Below, one piece after another: positions 6,781 through 16,803 of a DNA stretch of 64,000 bases. A program made the translations under genes and the position numbers. Position 1 is the stretch's first letter; every line of letters begins with the position of its first letter. The DNA comes from Paracoccaceae bacterium (GTDB taxonomy: Bacteria > Pseudomonadota > Alphaproteobacteria > Rhodobacterales > Rhodobacteraceae), in NCBI GenBank assembly GCA_014654775.1, contig JACVZW010000018.1:25350-89349 (forward strand). Direction: 5' to 3'. The notes below the pieces were generated by a model. That model was not told where the DNA came from. It did no database searches and saw only the letters and a program-made list of their open reading frames with translations.

Positions 6781-8262
6781 ATGGCCGGGGTGCGGAAACT
6801 GTCGGAACTCGGTCTGACGGCGCGGGGCGGGGTGGACCCCTTGATCGCGGGCGTGACGGTGGACAGCCGGGCGGTGAAGCCCGGCTTTCTGTTTGCCGCG
6901 CTGCCCGGCGCGCGGATGCATGGGGCCGAATTCATCGGGCCCGCGCTGCGGATGGGGGCGGCGGCGGTTTTGACCGACGCCGAAGGCGCGCGTCTGGCGG
7001 GCGAGGCTCTGGCCGGATCGGATGCGGCGCTGGTGCTGGCCGAAGATGCGCGGGAGGCCCTGTCGGGGGCGGCGGCGCTGTGGTTCGGGGCGCAGCCCGC
7101 CACGATGGTGGCGGTGACCGGGACGAACGGGAAGACATCCGTCGCGACATTCACCCGGCAGATTTGGGCCGCGCTGGGCCATGAGGCCATCAATATCGGC
7201 ACGACCGGGGTGGAGGGGGCGTGGTCTGCGCCGTCGTCGCATACCACACCCGATGCGATCACCCTGAATGCGATGCTGGCGCAGGCGGCCGCGGCGGGGG
7301 TCACCCATGCGGCGATGGAGGCATCTTCGCACGGGCTTGATCAGCGGCGGATGGATGGGGTGCGGCTGGCGGCGGCTGGTTTCACCAATTTCACGCAGGA
7401 TCATCTGGATTATCACGGCACGATGGAGGCCTATTTCGCCGCCAAGGCGGAGTTGTTTGGCCGCGTCCTGCCGCCCGAGGCCGTGGCGGTGGTGAACCTG
7501 AACGACCCTCACGGCGCGCGGATGGCCGAGGTGGCGGCGGCGCGGGGGCAGCGGGTGATCACCGTGGGCCATGGCGCGGGTTGCGATCTGCGGATCACCG
7601 GGCAGAGGGCCGAGGCGACGGGGCAGGAGGTGCGCTTTGTCTGGCAAGGCGTGCAGGCGCATCAGGTGAAGCTGGCGCTGATCGGCGGGTTTCAGGCGGA
7701 GAATGTGGCGCTGGCCGCCGGGCTTGTGATCGCGGCGGGGGAGGCCCCGGCCGAGGTCTTTGCCGTGCTGGGCAAGTTGACGGGGGTGCGCGGGCGCATG
7801 CAACTGGCCGCGACGCGCCGGAATGGGGCGGCGGTCTTCGTGGATTATGCCCATACGCCGGATGCGATTGCGACGGCTTTGCGCGCGCTGCGGCCCCATG
7901 TGATGGGGCGGATCATCATCGTCCTTGGCGCGGGCGGGGACCGGGATCGCACGAAGCGGCCCCTGATGGGGGCGGCGGCGCGGGAGTTCGCCGATGTGCT
8001 TTATGTCACCGACGACAATCCGCGCAGCGAGGAGCCGGCGGCGATCCGGGCCGAGATCATGGCCGCCTGTCCGGAGGCCAATGAGGTGGGCGACCGGGCA
8101 GAGGCCATCCTGCGCGGCGTGGATGCTTTGGGGCCGGGCGATGCGTTGCTGATCGCGGGCAAGGGGCATGAGACGGGGCAGATCATCAAGGGCGATGTCT
8201 ACCCCTTTGACGACGTGGAACAGGCAAGCATCGCTGTGGCGGCGCTGGACGGGGTGATATGA
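6781..8262 (+). CDS. murE: UDP-MurNAc-tripeptide synthetase, meso-diaminopimelate-adding
   Basis: Cytosolic ATP-dependent ligase that adds the third residue to UDP-MurNAc-L-Ala-D-Glu. In 493 residues the Mur N-terminal domain precedes the P-loop TGTNGKT at about 113-119 and the C-terminal domain has DNPRSEEP, the signature for meso-diaminopimelate rather than lysine. GGCGCGGGG precedes the ATG by a few bases. Its end overlaps the murF start by four bases (ATGA). Confidence 0.97.
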   Translation: MAGVRKLSELGLTARGGVDPLIAGVTVDSRAVKPGFLFAALPGARMHGAEFIGPALRMGAAAVLTDAEGARLAGEALAGSDAALVLAEDAREALSGAAALWFGAQPATMVAVTGTNGKTSVATFTRQIWAALGHEAINIGTTGVEGAWSAPSSHTTPDAITLNAMLAQAAAAGVTHAAMEASSHGLDQRRMDGVRLAAAGFTNFTQDHLDYHGTMEAYFAAKAELFGRVLPPEAVAVVNLNDPHGARMAEVAAARGQRVITVGHGAGCDLRITGQRAEATGQEVRFVWQGVQAHQVKLALIGGFQAENVALAAGLVIAAGEAPAEVFAVLGKLTGVRGRMQLAATRRNGAAVFVDYAHTPDAIATALRALRPHVMGRIIIVLGAGGDRDRTKRPLMGAAAREFADVLYVTDDNPRSEEPAAIRAEIMAACPEANEVGDRAEAILRGVDALGPGDALLIAGKGHETGQIIKGDVYPFDDVEQASIAVAALDGVI

Positions 8263-9704
8263 TGGTGCTTTGGCGGTCCGAGGATGCGGCGGGGGCAACG
8301 GGCGGGCGGGTGACCAAACCCTTTGCCGCGACGGGGGTATCAATCGACACGCGCACCCTGCGGCCGGGGGATCTGTTCGTGGCGCTGAAGGACCTGCGCG
8401 ACGGGCATGATTTCGTGGCGGCGGCGTTGGCCAAGGGCGCGGCGGCGGCCTTGGTGTCCCGTGTGCCGGAGGGTGTGTCCGAGGACGCGCCGCTGCTGAT
8501 CGTGCCCGATGTGCTGCGGGCGCTGGAAGATCTGGGTCGGGCAGCGCGGGCGCGGACGAAGGCGCGCGTGGTGGGGATCACCGGGTCGGTCGGCAAAACC
8601 TCGACCAAAGAGATGCTGCGCGCGGTTCTGGGCGGGCAGGGGCGCGTGCATGCGGCCGAGGCCAGCTACAACAACCATTGGGGCGTGCCCCTGACGCTGG
8701 CCCGGATGCCGGAGGACACGGAATTCGCGGTGATCGAGATCGGGATGAACCATCCCGGCGAGATCGCGCCCTTGGCGCGGATGGCCGATCTGGATGTGGC
8801 GATGATCACGACGGTCGCGCCCGCGCATCTGGAGGCCTTCGACAGCGTGGAAGGGATCGCGCGGGAGAAGGCGTCGATCCTTGACGGGCTGCGGGCAGGC
8901 GGCGTGGCTGTTCTGAACGCCGATATCGACACCGCGCCGATCCTGCGCGCGAAGGCCCTTGCGGTGGGTGCGCGGGTGGTGGGCTTTGGCGCGGTTGAGG
9001 CGGCGGAATGGCGCATCCTGTCGGTCAGCCTATCGGACGAGGCGACGGTGGTGCGCGCCACGCGGCGGGGCGAGGCGCTGCTTTTCAAGGTGCTGTCGCC
9101 GGGGCGGCATTTCGCGGCCAATGCCCTTGGCGCGCTGGCGGTGGCCGAGGCGCTGGGTTGTGACCCGGCCATTGCCGCCTGCGATATCGGTCGCTGGTCG
9201 CCGCCTGCAGGGCGGGGCACGCGCGAGCGGATCGTGATGGATGCGTTGGAGGAGACGGGGTTCGACCTGATCGACGATGCCTTCAACGCCAATCCGGCCA
9301 GCATGGCGGCGGCGCTGGATGTGCTGATCGCGGCGGTGCCGGAAAACGGGATCGGGCGGCTGGCGGCGGGGCGGCGGATCGCGGTGCTGGGCGACATGCT
9401 GGAACTGGGACCGCAAGAGGGGGCGCTGCACGCCGCCATCGCGCGGCATCCGGGGCTGGAGAAGATCGCGGTGATCCATTGCGTCGGGCCACGGATGCGC
9501 GCGCTGTGGCAGGCTTTGCCGCGGGCGCAACGGGGCGATTGGGTCGAGACGGCGGCAGAGTTGGCGCCACGCGCCCGGGCGCTGATCGATGCCGGGGATA
9601 TCGTGCTGGTGAAGGGATCGAAGGGGTCCAAGGTGAGTCTGGTTGTTGACGGCTTGCGCAAACTGGGGCAGGCGGTGGCGCCGAAGAACGAGGGGACCGA
9701 GTAA
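8259..9704 (+). CDS. murF: UDP-MurNAc-tripeptide:D-Ala-D-Ala ligase
   Basis: 481-residue Mur ligase that joins D-Ala-D-Ala to the UDP-MurNAc tripeptide, using the product of Ddl encoded later in the cluster. ATP site [13 protein letters not shown] lies at about 105-117, followed by [16 protein letters not shown] and [10 protein letters not shown], which are typical of MurF. The C-terminal domain contains [14 protein letters not shown]. It starts inside the end of murE (ATGA) and shares one base with mraY (TAATG). Confidence 0.97.
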   Translation: MMVLWRSEDAAGATGGRVTKPFAATGVSIDTRTLRPGDLFVALKDLRDGHDFVAAALAKGAAAALVSRVPEGVSEDAPLLIVPDVLRALEDLGRAARARTKARVVGITGSVGKTSTKEMLRAVLGGQGRVHAAEASYNNHWGVPLTLARMPEDTEFAVIEIGMNHPGEIAPLARMADLDVAMITTVAPAHLEAFDSVEGIAREKASILDGLRAGGVAVLNADIDTAPILRAKALAVGARVVGFGAVEAAEWRILSVSLSDEATVVRATRRGEALLFKVLSPGRHFAANALGALAVAEALGCDPAIAACDIGRWSPPAGRGTRERIVMDALEETGFDLIDDAFNANPASMAAALDVLIAAVPENGIGRLAAGRRIAVLGDMLELGPQEGALHAAIARHPGLEKIAVIHCVGPRMRALWQALPRAQRGDWVETAAELAPRARALIDAGDIVLVKGSKGSKVSLVVDGLRKLGQAVAPKNEGTE

Positions 9705-10786
9705 TGTTCTACTGGCTGACCGCCTTTTCCGACGGGGGCGATTTCTTCAACCTGTTCCGCTATCAGACGGTGCGGGCCGGGGGGGCCTTCCTGACGGCGC
9801 TGATCTTCGGTTTCGTCTTTGGGCGGCCGCTGATCGATCTTTTGCGCAGGAAGCAAAAGAAGGGCCAGCCGATCCGCGATGACGGTCCGGCGGGCCATTT
9901 CGCCAAGGCGGGCACGCCGACGATGGGGGGGCTTTTGATCCTCTCGGCGCTGGTGGTGTCGACGCTGCTCTGGGCGCGATGGGACAACCCTTATGTCTGG
10001 ATCGTGCTGCTGGTGACGCTGGCCTTCGGGCTGATCGGGTTCGCCGACGACTATGCGAAGGTGACCAAGCAGAACACCAAGGGCGTGTCGGGGCGGGTGC
10101 GGTTCGGCGCGGGGCTGGTGATTGCGGCGCTGGCGACCTATGCGGCGTCGAGCTTCCATCCCGGCGCGCTCACCAATCAACTGGCCTTTCCCTTCTTCAA
10201 GGACCTGCTTCTGAACCTGTGGTGGTTCTTCATCCCTTTCGGGATGGTGGTGATCGTGGGGGCCGCCAATGCGGTGAACCTGACGGATGGTCTGGACGGG
10301 CTGGCGATCATGCCGGTAATGATCGCGGCAGGCACCTTCGGGGTGATCGCCTATGTGGTGGGGAACGCCAATTACACCGAGTATCTGGGCGTGCATTTCG
10401 TGCCCGGCACCGGGGAATTGCTGATCTTCTGCGCGGCGCTGTTCGGCGGCGGCATGGGGTTCCTGTGGTACAATGCGCCACCTGCGGCGGTGTTCATGGG
10501 GGATACCGGGTCGCTGGCTTTGGGCGGCGCGCTGGGGGCCATCGCGGTCTGCACCAAGCATGAGATCGTGCTGGCCATCGTGGGCGGGCTGTTCGTGGTG
10601 GAGGCGATGAGCGTGATCATCCAGGTCGCCTATTTCAAGCGGACGGGGAAGCGCGTCTTCCTGATGGCACCGATCCACCACCATTTCGAAAAGAAGGGCT
10701 GGGCCGAGCCGCAGATCGTGATCCGGTTCTGGATCATCTCGCTGATCCTTGCGCTGATCGGGTTGGCGACGCTGAAGGTTCGGTGA
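9704..10786 (+). CDS. mraY: Phospho-MurNAc-pentapeptide transferase MraY
   Basis: 360-residue polytopic membrane enzyme, with about ten hydrophobic segments, that makes lipid I from UDP-MurNAc-pentapeptide and undecaprenyl phosphate. The Mg-binding and catalytic motifs are present: [30 protein letters not shown] and the HHHFEKKGW loop. It ends the first block of the dcw operon; two REP-like hairpins follow at once and then two minus-strand genes. Confidence 0.97.
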   Translation: MFYWLTAFSDGGDFFNLFRYQTVRAGGAFLTALIFGFVFGRPLIDLLRRKQKKGQPIRDDGPAGHFAKAGTPTMGGLLILSALVVSTLLWARWDNPYVWIVLLVTLAFGLIGFADDYAKVTKQNTKGVSGRVRFGAGLVIAALATYAASSFHPGALTNQLAFPFFKDLLLNLWWFFIPFGMVVIVGAANAVNLTDGLDGLAIMPVMIAAGTFGVIAYVVGNANYTEYLGVHFVPGTGELLIFCAALFGGGMGFLWYNAPPAAVFMGDTGSLALGGALGAIAVCTKHEIVLAIVGGLFVVEAMSVIIQVAYFKRTGKRVFLMAPIHHHFEKKGWAEPQIVIRFWIISLILALIGLATLKVR

Positions 10787-10794
10787 GCTTCGGA

Positions 10795-10863
10795 AGGATG
10801 GGCCGGATGGCCCATCCTACGGGGACGGCTGCCGGGTAGGATGGGCAGTATTGCCCATCCTAC
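10795..10863. repeat. Two REP-like palindromes (GGATGGGC family)
   Basis: Palindrome one pairs AGGATGGGCC (10795-10804) with GGCCCATCCT (10809-10818). Palindrome two pairs GTAGGATGGGCA (10836-10847) with TGCCCATCCTAC (10852-10863). The same GGATGGGC...GCCCATCCTAC unit recurs at 29252 and as a pair at 55558-55630. Length, palindromy, intergenic position and clustering as pairs fit REP elements. The stop codon of the convergent RraA-like gene lies inside palindrome two. Confidence 0.8.
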
Positions 10864-11534
10864 GGCGTGCCGCGCCCCCGGAAGGGCGCGGGCAGGCCGA
10901 AGGCCTGCGCGGCGCTGCTGGTCTGCAGCGCCTCGGTCCAGCGGTCTTCGAGGGCGAGCTTGGCGCGGGCGGGGGCTAGGCCTGCTTCCCATGTTGCAGG
11001 GGGCAGGCAGACCAGACCGTCATCATCGCCAAGGATCAGATCGCCGGGATGAACCGTGATGCCGCCGAAGGGGACGGGGCCGTTCACGGATCCCGTCTCG
11101 GCCCCGGTCGGCCCACGCGGGGTGATGTGGCGGGCAAAGGCGGCGAAATCGTCCCATTGCCCAAGGGTGCCCACATCCCGGATCGCGCCGTCGACGATGA
11201 CGCCCGCTGCACCCTTGCCGCGCAGATGGCCGGACAGGATGTCGCCGATCATCGCGTGATCGCGATGCCCGCGCGCGGCGATGACCAGCACCTCGCCCCT
11301 TTGCACAAGATCGAGCGCGTGCAGCACTGCGCCGAAATCAGGGGCGTGGCAATCGACTGTGACGGCGCGGCCCATGAGGCGGGGCTGCCGACCGGATGGG
11401 CGGAGGGGGCGGATGTCGGGGTCGATCTGACATGCGCCCGGGACCGTGTCCACCGCGACGGCGACGGGCATCGCGGCCCATGCCGACAGGTCGGGGGCGG
11501 GGGGAAGGTCGCTGCGGTGGAGGGTGACGGGCAT
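10860..11534 (-). CDS. RraA/HMG aldolase family protein
   Basis: 224 residues of the RraA-like fold, which includes 4-hydroxy-4-methyl-2-oxoglutarate aldolases and inhibitors of RNase E. The family core G-x20-R-D is visible in GDILSGHLRGKGAAGVIVDG followed by AIRDVGTL, with GRAVTVDCHAPDF and VNGPVPFGGITVHPGDLILG on either side, suggesting an active metal-dependent aldolase. The ATG at 11534 shares one base with the stop of the upstream aminotransferase, so they form an operon, which hints at amino acid or keto acid turnover. Substrate cannot be set. It is inserted against the direction of the dcw cluster. Confidence 0.8.
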   Translation of the reverse strand: MPVTLHRSDLPPAPDLSAWAAMPVAVAVDTVPGACQIDPDIRPLRPSGRQPRLMGRAVTVDCHAPDFGAVLHALDLVQRGEVLVIAARGHRDHAMIGDILSGHLRGKGAAGVIVDGAIRDVGTLGQWDDFAAFARHITPRGPTGAETGSVNGPVPFGGITVHPGDLILGDDDGLVCLPPATWEAGLAPARAKLALEDRWTEALQTSSAAQAFGLPAPFRGRGTP

Positions 11535-12730
11535 CACATATGCTTTCTCAAACAGGCGCCGAGGGCGGTGATGCCCTGACGGATGCGGTCTTCGGATTGG
11601 GCGGAGAAGTTGATGCGGGCATGGTTTTCGCGGGCTTGCGTGGCGAAGAAACTGCCGCCCGGCACATAGGCCACGCGGGCCTTGGGCAGCGCATGGTCGC
11701 GCAGGAAGGCGGTGGCATCAAAGCCGTCGGGAAAGCGCGCCCAAGTGAAGAGGCCGCCCTGCGGATCGGTGGTGGTGATGTCCTGCGGGAAATGCTGGCG
11801 GATGGCGTCGAGCATCACCTCTTTCTTCCGGGCATAGGCGGTGCGGAGGGTGGCGACATGTGCCCAGAGGTTGTGCCGGTCCAGAAAGAGGGAGGTGGCG
11901 GCCATGTTGAGGGTGGAGGTCTGGGTGTCTGCCGCGACCTTGAGGAGGGAGAGTTTTTCCAGCAGCGGCGGGGCCGCGATGGCCCAGCCGAGCCGCAGCG
12001 CGGGGACGAGGATCTTGGAGAAACTGCCAAGGTGGATGACGCGGCCCTCGGTATCGAGGGATTTCAGCGTGGGCAGGCTGTCGCCTGCGAAGCGGATATG
12101 GCGGTAGGGCGTGTCCTCCAGCACGATCAGGTCGTGGCGATTGGCCAGTTCGATCAGGCGCCGGCGGCGGGGCAGGGAGAGGGTCGCACCGGTCGGGTTC
12201 TGGAAATCCGGCACGGTGTAGAGGAGGCGGGCATCCGGCGTGGCCTTGAGCGTGGTGTCGAGTGCGTCCATGTCCATCCCGTCCGTGTCCATCGGGATGG
12301 CCTTGTAGCGGGGTTGACTGGGGGCGAAGGCGATGAGCGCGCCAAGGAAGGTGGGGTCTTCGACGAGGATCGTCTCGCCGGGGTTGACGAGCATCTTGGC
12401 CGCGAAGTCGAGGCCCTGCTGGGAGCCTTGCAGGATCAGCACGTCTTCGGGGCGGGTGGGGGTGCCATCCTGCGTCATCAGCGCGGCGATCTGGGCGCGC
12501 AGGCGGGGCAGGCCGTCGGAAGGGGCGTATTGCAGCGGATCGCCCGAGGGATCGGCGATGGCATCGCGGAAGACGCCCTGCAGCAGATCCTTGGGGAAGA
12601 GGGTGGCGTCGGGATAGCCGCCGCCGAAGGAGAGGATCGCAGGATCTGCCCCCAGCGCGAGCAGGTCGCGGATGGCGGAGGGGCGGACCTGATCCATCCT
12701 CTGGGCGAAGGGGGGAAGGGTGTTCGGCAT
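11534..12730 (-). CDS. PLP-dependent class I/II aminotransferase
   Basis: 398-residue fold-type I aminotransferase of the group with LysN, 2-aminoadipate and MocR-like enzymes. Visible are SFGGGYPDATLFP near the start, ILQGSQQGLDFAAKMLVNPG, the aspartate region DFQNPTGATLS, and the PLP lysine in GSFSKILVPALRLGW. I chose the ATG at 12730 (MPNTLPPF); the frame extends to 12835 but that part covers a GC-rich intergenic hairpin. No clear ribosome site is seen before 12730. Coupled to the RraA-like gene downstream. Substrate unknown; a branched or aromatic amino donor is possible. Confidence 0.88.
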   Translation of the reverse strand: MPNTLPPFAQRMDQVRPSAIRDLLALGADPAILSFGGGYPDATLFPKDLLQGVFRDAIADPSGDPLQYAPSDGLPRLRAQIAALMTQDGTPTRPEDVLILQGSQQGLDFAAKMLVNPGETILVEDPTFLGALIAFAPSQPRYKAIPMDTDGMDMDALDTTLKATPDARLLYTVPDFQNPTGATLSLPRRRRLIELANRHDLIVLEDTPYRHIRFAGDSLPTLKSLDTEGRVIHLGSFSKILVPALRLGWAIAAPPLLEKLSLLKVAADTQTSTLNMAATSLFLDRHNLWAHVATLRTAYARKKEVMLDAIRQHFPQDITTTDPQGGLFTWARFPDGFDATAFLRDHALPKARVAYVPGGSFFATQARENHARINFSAQSEDRIRQGITALGACLRKHM

Positions 12731-12794
12731 GGCGGCAGGAGATACCGGAACGGGGCGGGGCGCAAGCGGAAGGCGTTGTGCGGGGCGGAGTCCG

Positions 12795-12836
12795 CCGGGG
12801 GCGCTGCCCCCGGACCCCCGGAGTATTTGGGCCAAG
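12795..12836. repeat. GC-rich hairpin followed by the shared motif GAGTATTTGGGCCAAG
   Basis: CCGGGGGC (12795-12802) pairs with GCCCCCGG (12806-12813). It is followed by GAGTATTTGGGCCAAG at 12821-12836, identical to 39165-39180. In both places the motif lies 90-135 bp ahead of a minus-strand gene. On that strand it reads CTTGGCCCAAATACTC and could be a recurring promoter-proximal or interspersed element; I recall similar sequences in other Rhodobacteraceae but cannot verify that here. Confidence 0.5.
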
Positions 12837-12960
12837 ATAAAGCAAGGGCGGGGCGAAGACCGGGTCGAATGCCGGGGTCTGGGTCAGACGGCGGCGGGGT
12901 GGGGTTTTCCTTTGCGCGGCTTTCTCCTATCCCAAGAGGAGGAATGGGCGGAGGCATGTG

Positions 12961-14382
12961 ATGATCCCGGTTCAGGGCTATCAAGGGCGGAAGGTGGCAG
13001 TGCTGGGCCTGGGCCGGTCGGGGCTGGCCACGGCGCGGGCGCTGCTGGCCGGGGGGGCGGAGGCCCTGCTTTGGGATGACAGTCCGGAAGCGCGGGGGAA
13101 GGCCGAGGCGGAAGGGTTCGCGACCGTCGATCTGACACGGCATGGCGCGCTGGAGGGCGTGGCGCTTTTGGTGACGAGCCCCGGCATCCCGCATCTTTAT
13201 CCCGCCCCACACAAGGTGATCGCGCGGGCGATGGAGGCGGGCGTGCCGGTGGACAATGACATCGGGCTGTTCTTCCGCAGCTATGCGACGAAGGATTGGG
13301 ACGGCTTCGATCAGGCGCCGCGGGTGGTGGCGGTGACGGGGTCGAACGGGAAATCCACGACGACGGCCTTGATCCGGCATATCCTTGATGAGGCGGGGCG
13401 GCCGGTGCAGATGGCGGGGAATATCGGGCGGGGGGTCCTTGACCTTGATCCGGCGCAGGATGGCGAGGTGGTGGTGCTGGAACTGTCCTCGTACCAGACC
13501 GAGCTGGCCCGCGCTTTGACCCCGGATGTTGCTGTTTTCACGAACCTTTCTCCCGATCATCTGGATCGGCATGGCGGCATGGGGGGCTATTTCGCGGCCA
13601 AGCGGCGGCTGTTCGCGGAAGGGGGCCCTGACCGGGCCGTGGTGGGCGTGGATGAGGCGGAGGGGCGGTTTCTGGCCGATCAGATGGCCCAAGGGGCGGA
13701 GGATGACCGGGTGATCCGGGTGTCTTCGGGCACCAAGCTGGAGGGGTTCGGCTGGTCGGTCTTCGCGCGCAAGGGGTTTCTGGCGGAGTGGCGCAAGGGG
13801 CGGCAGGTGGCGGCGATAGACCTGCGGGAAATCAAGGGCTTGCCCGGGGCGCATAACCATCAGAATGCCTGCGCGGCCTATGCGGCCTGCCGCACGTTGG
13901 GGCTTGGGCCGAAGGAGATCGAAGCGGCGTTGCGCAGTTTCGCGGGCCTGCCGCATCGCAGCCAGTTGGTCGGCGAGCGGGGTGGGGTGCGGTTCGTCAA
14001 TGACAGCAAGGCCACGAATGTGGACTCTGCGGCCAAGGCGCTGCAAGCCTTTGAAAAGATACGCTGGATTGCCGGGGGCATGGGCAAGGAGGGTGGCATC
14101 GCCGCTTTGCAGCCGCTGCTGGGATCGGTGGTGAAGGCCTATCTCATCGGCCATTCGGCGCGGGATTTTGCTTTGCAGATCGGGGACTTGCCGCACGAGA
14201 TCTGCGAGACGATGGAGCGGGCCGTGGCGCGGGCGGCGGAAGAGGCGCAGGCGGGGGAGGTGGTGCTGCTGGCCCCGGCGGCGGCGAGTTTCGACCAGTA
14301 TCCGAATTTCGAAAAGCGCGGCGAGGATTTCATGGCGCGGGTGGCGGCGGTTCTGGGCCAAGGCCCTGCGGACGCTGGATAA
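12961..14382 (+). CDS. murD: UDP-MurNAc-L-alanine:D-glutamate ligase
   Basis: 473-residue Mur ligase adding D-glutamate to UDP-MurNAc-L-Ala. The N-terminal Rossmann domain ([18 protein letters not shown]) is followed by the ATP loop [23 protein letters not shown] and [15 protein letters not shown], all typical of MurD. GGAGG lies six bases before the ATG at 12961; a GTG three bases upstream is the alternative. It stands alone between two minus-strand islands, so it needs its own promoter or readthrough from the mraY block. Confidence 0.96.
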   Translation: MIPVQGYQGRKVAVLGLGRSGLATARALLAGGAEALLWDDSPEARGKAEAEGFATVDLTRHGALEGVALLVTSPGIPHLYPAPHKVIARAMEAGVPVDNDIGLFFRSYATKDWDGFDQAPRVVAVTGSNGKSTTTALIRHILDEAGRPVQMAGNIGRGVLDLDPAQDGEVVVLELSSYQTELARALTPDVAVFTNLSPDHLDRHGGMGGYFAAKRRLFAEGGPDRAVVGVDEAEGRFLADQMAQGAEDDRVIRVSSGTKLEGFGWSVFARKGFLAEWRKGRQVAAIDLREIKGLPGAHNHQNACAAYAACRTLGLGPKEIEAALRSFAGLPHRSQLVGERGGVRFVNDSKATNVDSAAKALQAFEKIRWIAGGMGKEGGIAALQPLLGSVVKAYLIGHSARDFALQIGDLPHEICETMERAVARAAEEAQAGEVVLLAPAAASFDQYPNFEKRGEDFMARVAAVLGQGPADAG

Positions 14383-14799
14383 ATTCGGGGTTTTCGCCCG
14401 AAACGGCTGTGCCGGATGTTGTGCCGCGACTTGTGCAGCAAACTGTGGCCACGCACGGCGGGCTTACGGGGCGTTAAGGTTAACGGAATGGGGTGAGTCG
14501 CAGGGGGATGGCGATGGGTGCCCCCCGTGGGACTGCGCTTCGGGGCTGTGTCGCGGAGGGGGCTTTCCTGCGGCTGGGCCTTCGGTGCCGTGACCTTGGG
14601 GCGGCGGCTCAGGACGGCTTTCGCGGCCGCCTCGCTGATCGATGCGACATTCGTGCGGGGACAGCGTCCGCTTGAAGGCCGGTTCGGCGGCCCCGGGCCG
14701 AAGGAAGACGGGCGGGGCAAAGGCCTTGACCTGCAGTCCAGAGGCGGCAGGGGACCCATGTCCCGGCGCCGTTCCGGGCATCGACCTGCCGGGCGCAGG
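14383..14799 (+). other. Intergenic region after murD (no gene seen)
   Basis: 417 bp between convergent genes. It has a small hairpin (TTCGGG 14384-14389 with CCCGAA 14397-14402) just after murD, the second GTGC array, and otherwise GC-rich sequence in which no frame looks like protein. A run TTAAGGTTAACGG near 14475 is AT-richer than its surroundings but matches no operator I know. Confidence 0.5.
14409..14456 (+). repeat. GTGC repeat with 12-bp period, copy 2
   Basis: GTGC at 14409, 14421 and 14433, then GTGG at 14445. Third unit GTGCAGCAAACT is identical to that of copy 3 and one base from copy 1. It lies 27 bp behind the murD stop. Confidence 0.6.
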
Positions 14800-15150
14800 T
14801 CAGATGAGCGCGATGCGCTCGCGTTGCGAGGGATCGGGATAGGGGCGGTAGAGGCCGATCTCGACGCTTGCGATCATGGCATGCATCTTTTCGTAGAGCT
14901 CCACCGCATCGGCATCGGCATCTGCGAGCGCGGTGAAGGCATCATCCAACGCGGCCAGACCCTTGATTTCGATCTCTAGGACGAAGTCGGTGTGCCGACC
15001 GGAGGCAAGTCCGAACTTGCGGCGCATCAGACGCCAGCCAGAGACCAGTTGGAGATCGACGAGATGGTCGAGCCAAAGCCCGACGGAATGCGCGAAGGAC
15101 AGCGCGCGGGCCTCGGTTCTAAGCTCGATCAAGCAGTGGTAAACGTTCAC
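14800..15150 (-). CDS. Conserved small protein, DUF6614-like
   Basis: 116 residues starting at a GTG with GGAGAG a few bases upstream (VNVYHCLIELRTEARALSFA). The middle has WRLMRRKFGLASGRHTDFVL, a DFxLEI strand and an acidic turn (ALADADADAVELYEKMH), and the end is GLYRPYPDPSQRERIALI. This resembles a family I know as DUF6614 from Rhodobacteraceae, with an alpha-beta fold of ferredoxin type; no activity is known. It faces murD and precedes nothing on its strand. The upstream frame extension to 15213 lacks conservation-like features. Confidence 0.65.
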   Translation of the reverse strand: MNVYHCLIELRTEARALSFAHSVGLWLDHLVDLQLVSGWRLMRRKFGLASGRHTDFVLEIEIKGLAALDDAFTALADADADAVELYEKMHAMIASVEIGLYRPYPDPSQRERIALI

Positions 15151-15516
15151 CGTGTCTCTCCATATGGAATGCGCGCCCAATCTTGGTGGGTGCTGCGCAT
15201 CTTGCCGACCCAATACCTACCTTTGTCCTAATACGACCGGCCCACCCCTCTCGTTAGTCAGCCCCGGCTTCTGGTCGTTTCGGCCTTGGAGGGTGGCGGG
15301 CAGATTCAGCGTGATTGCAGATGGTTGGCGGGCGATCTGCGGCCATCGCAGCGCGGGGGGAAAGGAATGGTCTGCCGCATGTCCTTGCCGCTCTGGCCGC
15401 GATGATTGTGGAGGCTGCCGTCAGTCGTCCGTTGCCCCGCTTGACCGTGCAATTCATCGCCTGCCGTCGCGACGGGCCGAAAACGGCCCAAATCAGTCGA
15501 TTGGAAATGACAGAAC
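15151..15516. other. Intergenic region with no recognisable gene
   Basis: 366 bp between two minus-strand genes. Several short frames exist on both strands but none has a ribosome site together with protein-like composition. It should contain the promoter of the DUF6614-like gene (CATATGG and AT-richer bases near 15170-15240) and possibly the terminator of the interrupted transglutaminase-like gene. Nothing else seen. Confidence 0.4.
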
Positions 15517-16371
15517 CTATGGGATCACGCCAAGCGCACGACCGGTGGTTACCCCCAAAATCGCGGTTCCGTCTTTGCGCACCCACATGGGACGTGACGG
15601 GGTGGGCAATCGGATGTCGATGCCGCGCCACGGATAGACATGGTCGCGCCCGTAGGCGAGTGCGAACCGTCGTCCGGGCACCGGGTTCATCATGGCCGTG
15701 ATGTCGGAGCGACCTGCCTTCTTGAAATGGGTGATGTCCCAATCTTGGATCACAGCTTCATGGCGGGTTCGCACCCAGCAATGCATGCCACTGGCGATGC
15801 CGTCAGGTTTGTCATCGAAGAAATAGCATGTGAGGTATGCGGCTTCGTAATGCGCGGCCCGAAACGATGCCGTCAGGTAAGTGTTGATATCTATACAATT
15901 CCCGACCATGCAGGCGACGATGGGCACGGCATCATGGTCATGATATCAGCGCTCTTCGATGGGGATTTCGCCATATTCGAACCGTGCATTCGTATCGGCA
16001 ACAATGGCCGCGATCCCCGGCAGACCGCCGCCCGCTCGCGCGGCGATGCTGCGCGCCGCGTTGGCCAAGGCGGCGGCTGCGGTGGTGACTGCGGTGCCTT
16101 CCGGACGATATGCGTCGGCGGGAAGTGCCGAACCGCTTGACGTGAAGATATGCGATAGCCGTGCGCGGGACTTTGGTGCAGGCGGCTCTAGCACAGCCGC
16201 CCGTTGCCCGGAGCGCGGTTCGGCAACGATGGTCACGCCCCAGTCTTTCGGCGCCTCGAATGCTTGAAACCTCTGGAATTCCGTGTCGATCCCGAGGGGG
16301 GCAATCAAGGCGATGGCGTCATGCATCGCGGCGCAATCGGTCAGTTCGACCGTAATCCTTTGAACTGGCAT
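15517..16371 (-). pseudogene. Transglutaminase-like protein gene split by one in-frame TGA
   Basis: From ATG 16371 the frame gives 141 residues (MPVQRITVELTDCAAMHDAI ... FEYGEIPIEER), then TGA at 15948-15946, then 142 more residues in the same frame to 15517. The second half has the transglutaminase-like triad: Cys in MVGNCIDINTYL, His in SGMHCWV, Asp in IQDWDITHF. The N-terminal half has the usual helix-rich lead (IAARAGGGLPGIAAIVAD). The joint EER-stop-YHDHDAVPIV looks like a CGA or TGG codon turned to TGA. A second short protein could restart at ATGCCGTGCCC or GTGCCC just after. Selenocysteine is unlikely because the site is not the nucleophile. Confidence 0.65.
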
Positions 16372-16803
16372 AGCGGAGTGTCCCGAGAGTAGCGCCTTCG
16401 CGCGTCGTGCCACGGTTTTGTGACCGACGGGTGACGTCTGTTGGCGGCTGAAGACCGTTGGCCTGTGACGTGGAACGTCAAGCCCGGGCTGCTGGCGGGC
16501 TCTCGCTTTGCGTCGCTGGCCCGGGTGATATGGGCCTGCGCGTGAGGGAGGTGTGCGACGATCCTGTGAGCCTTGGATGGGTCCGAACATGCCACGCCTG
16601 CGCCGGAGCGGGCGGTGGAGAAGGCGACCGCTTGCGGCGTGGCGCGGACGACCGGGTGCCCTGCCGTCTGACCCCGCCTGCCCTGCGTCGTCGGGGGGGC
16701 GGGGGCCGCCTTTGCACTGGCCTCGCGCGGGAAAGTCGGCTAGACTTTTCCGTAAGCCCGGAAAAACGGGCATCGAGCGGTGCAGGCGACAGGCGGTTCA
16801 ACC
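16372..16803 (+). other. Intergenic region before ftsW (no gene seen)
   Basis: 432 bp between a minus-strand gene and ftsW. Frames on both strands are arginine- and proline-rich shadows. A short hairpin CCCGG-AAAAA-CGGGC lies about 45 bp before ftsW. The promoter for the ftsW-to-ftsZ block is expected here, but no clear -35/-10 pair can be named. Confidence 0.4.

Noticed and set aside
15946..15948. TGA as a selenocysteine codon
   Set aside because: It is not at the catalytic cysteine, and the bases just downstream do not form an obvious bacterial SECIS hairpin.
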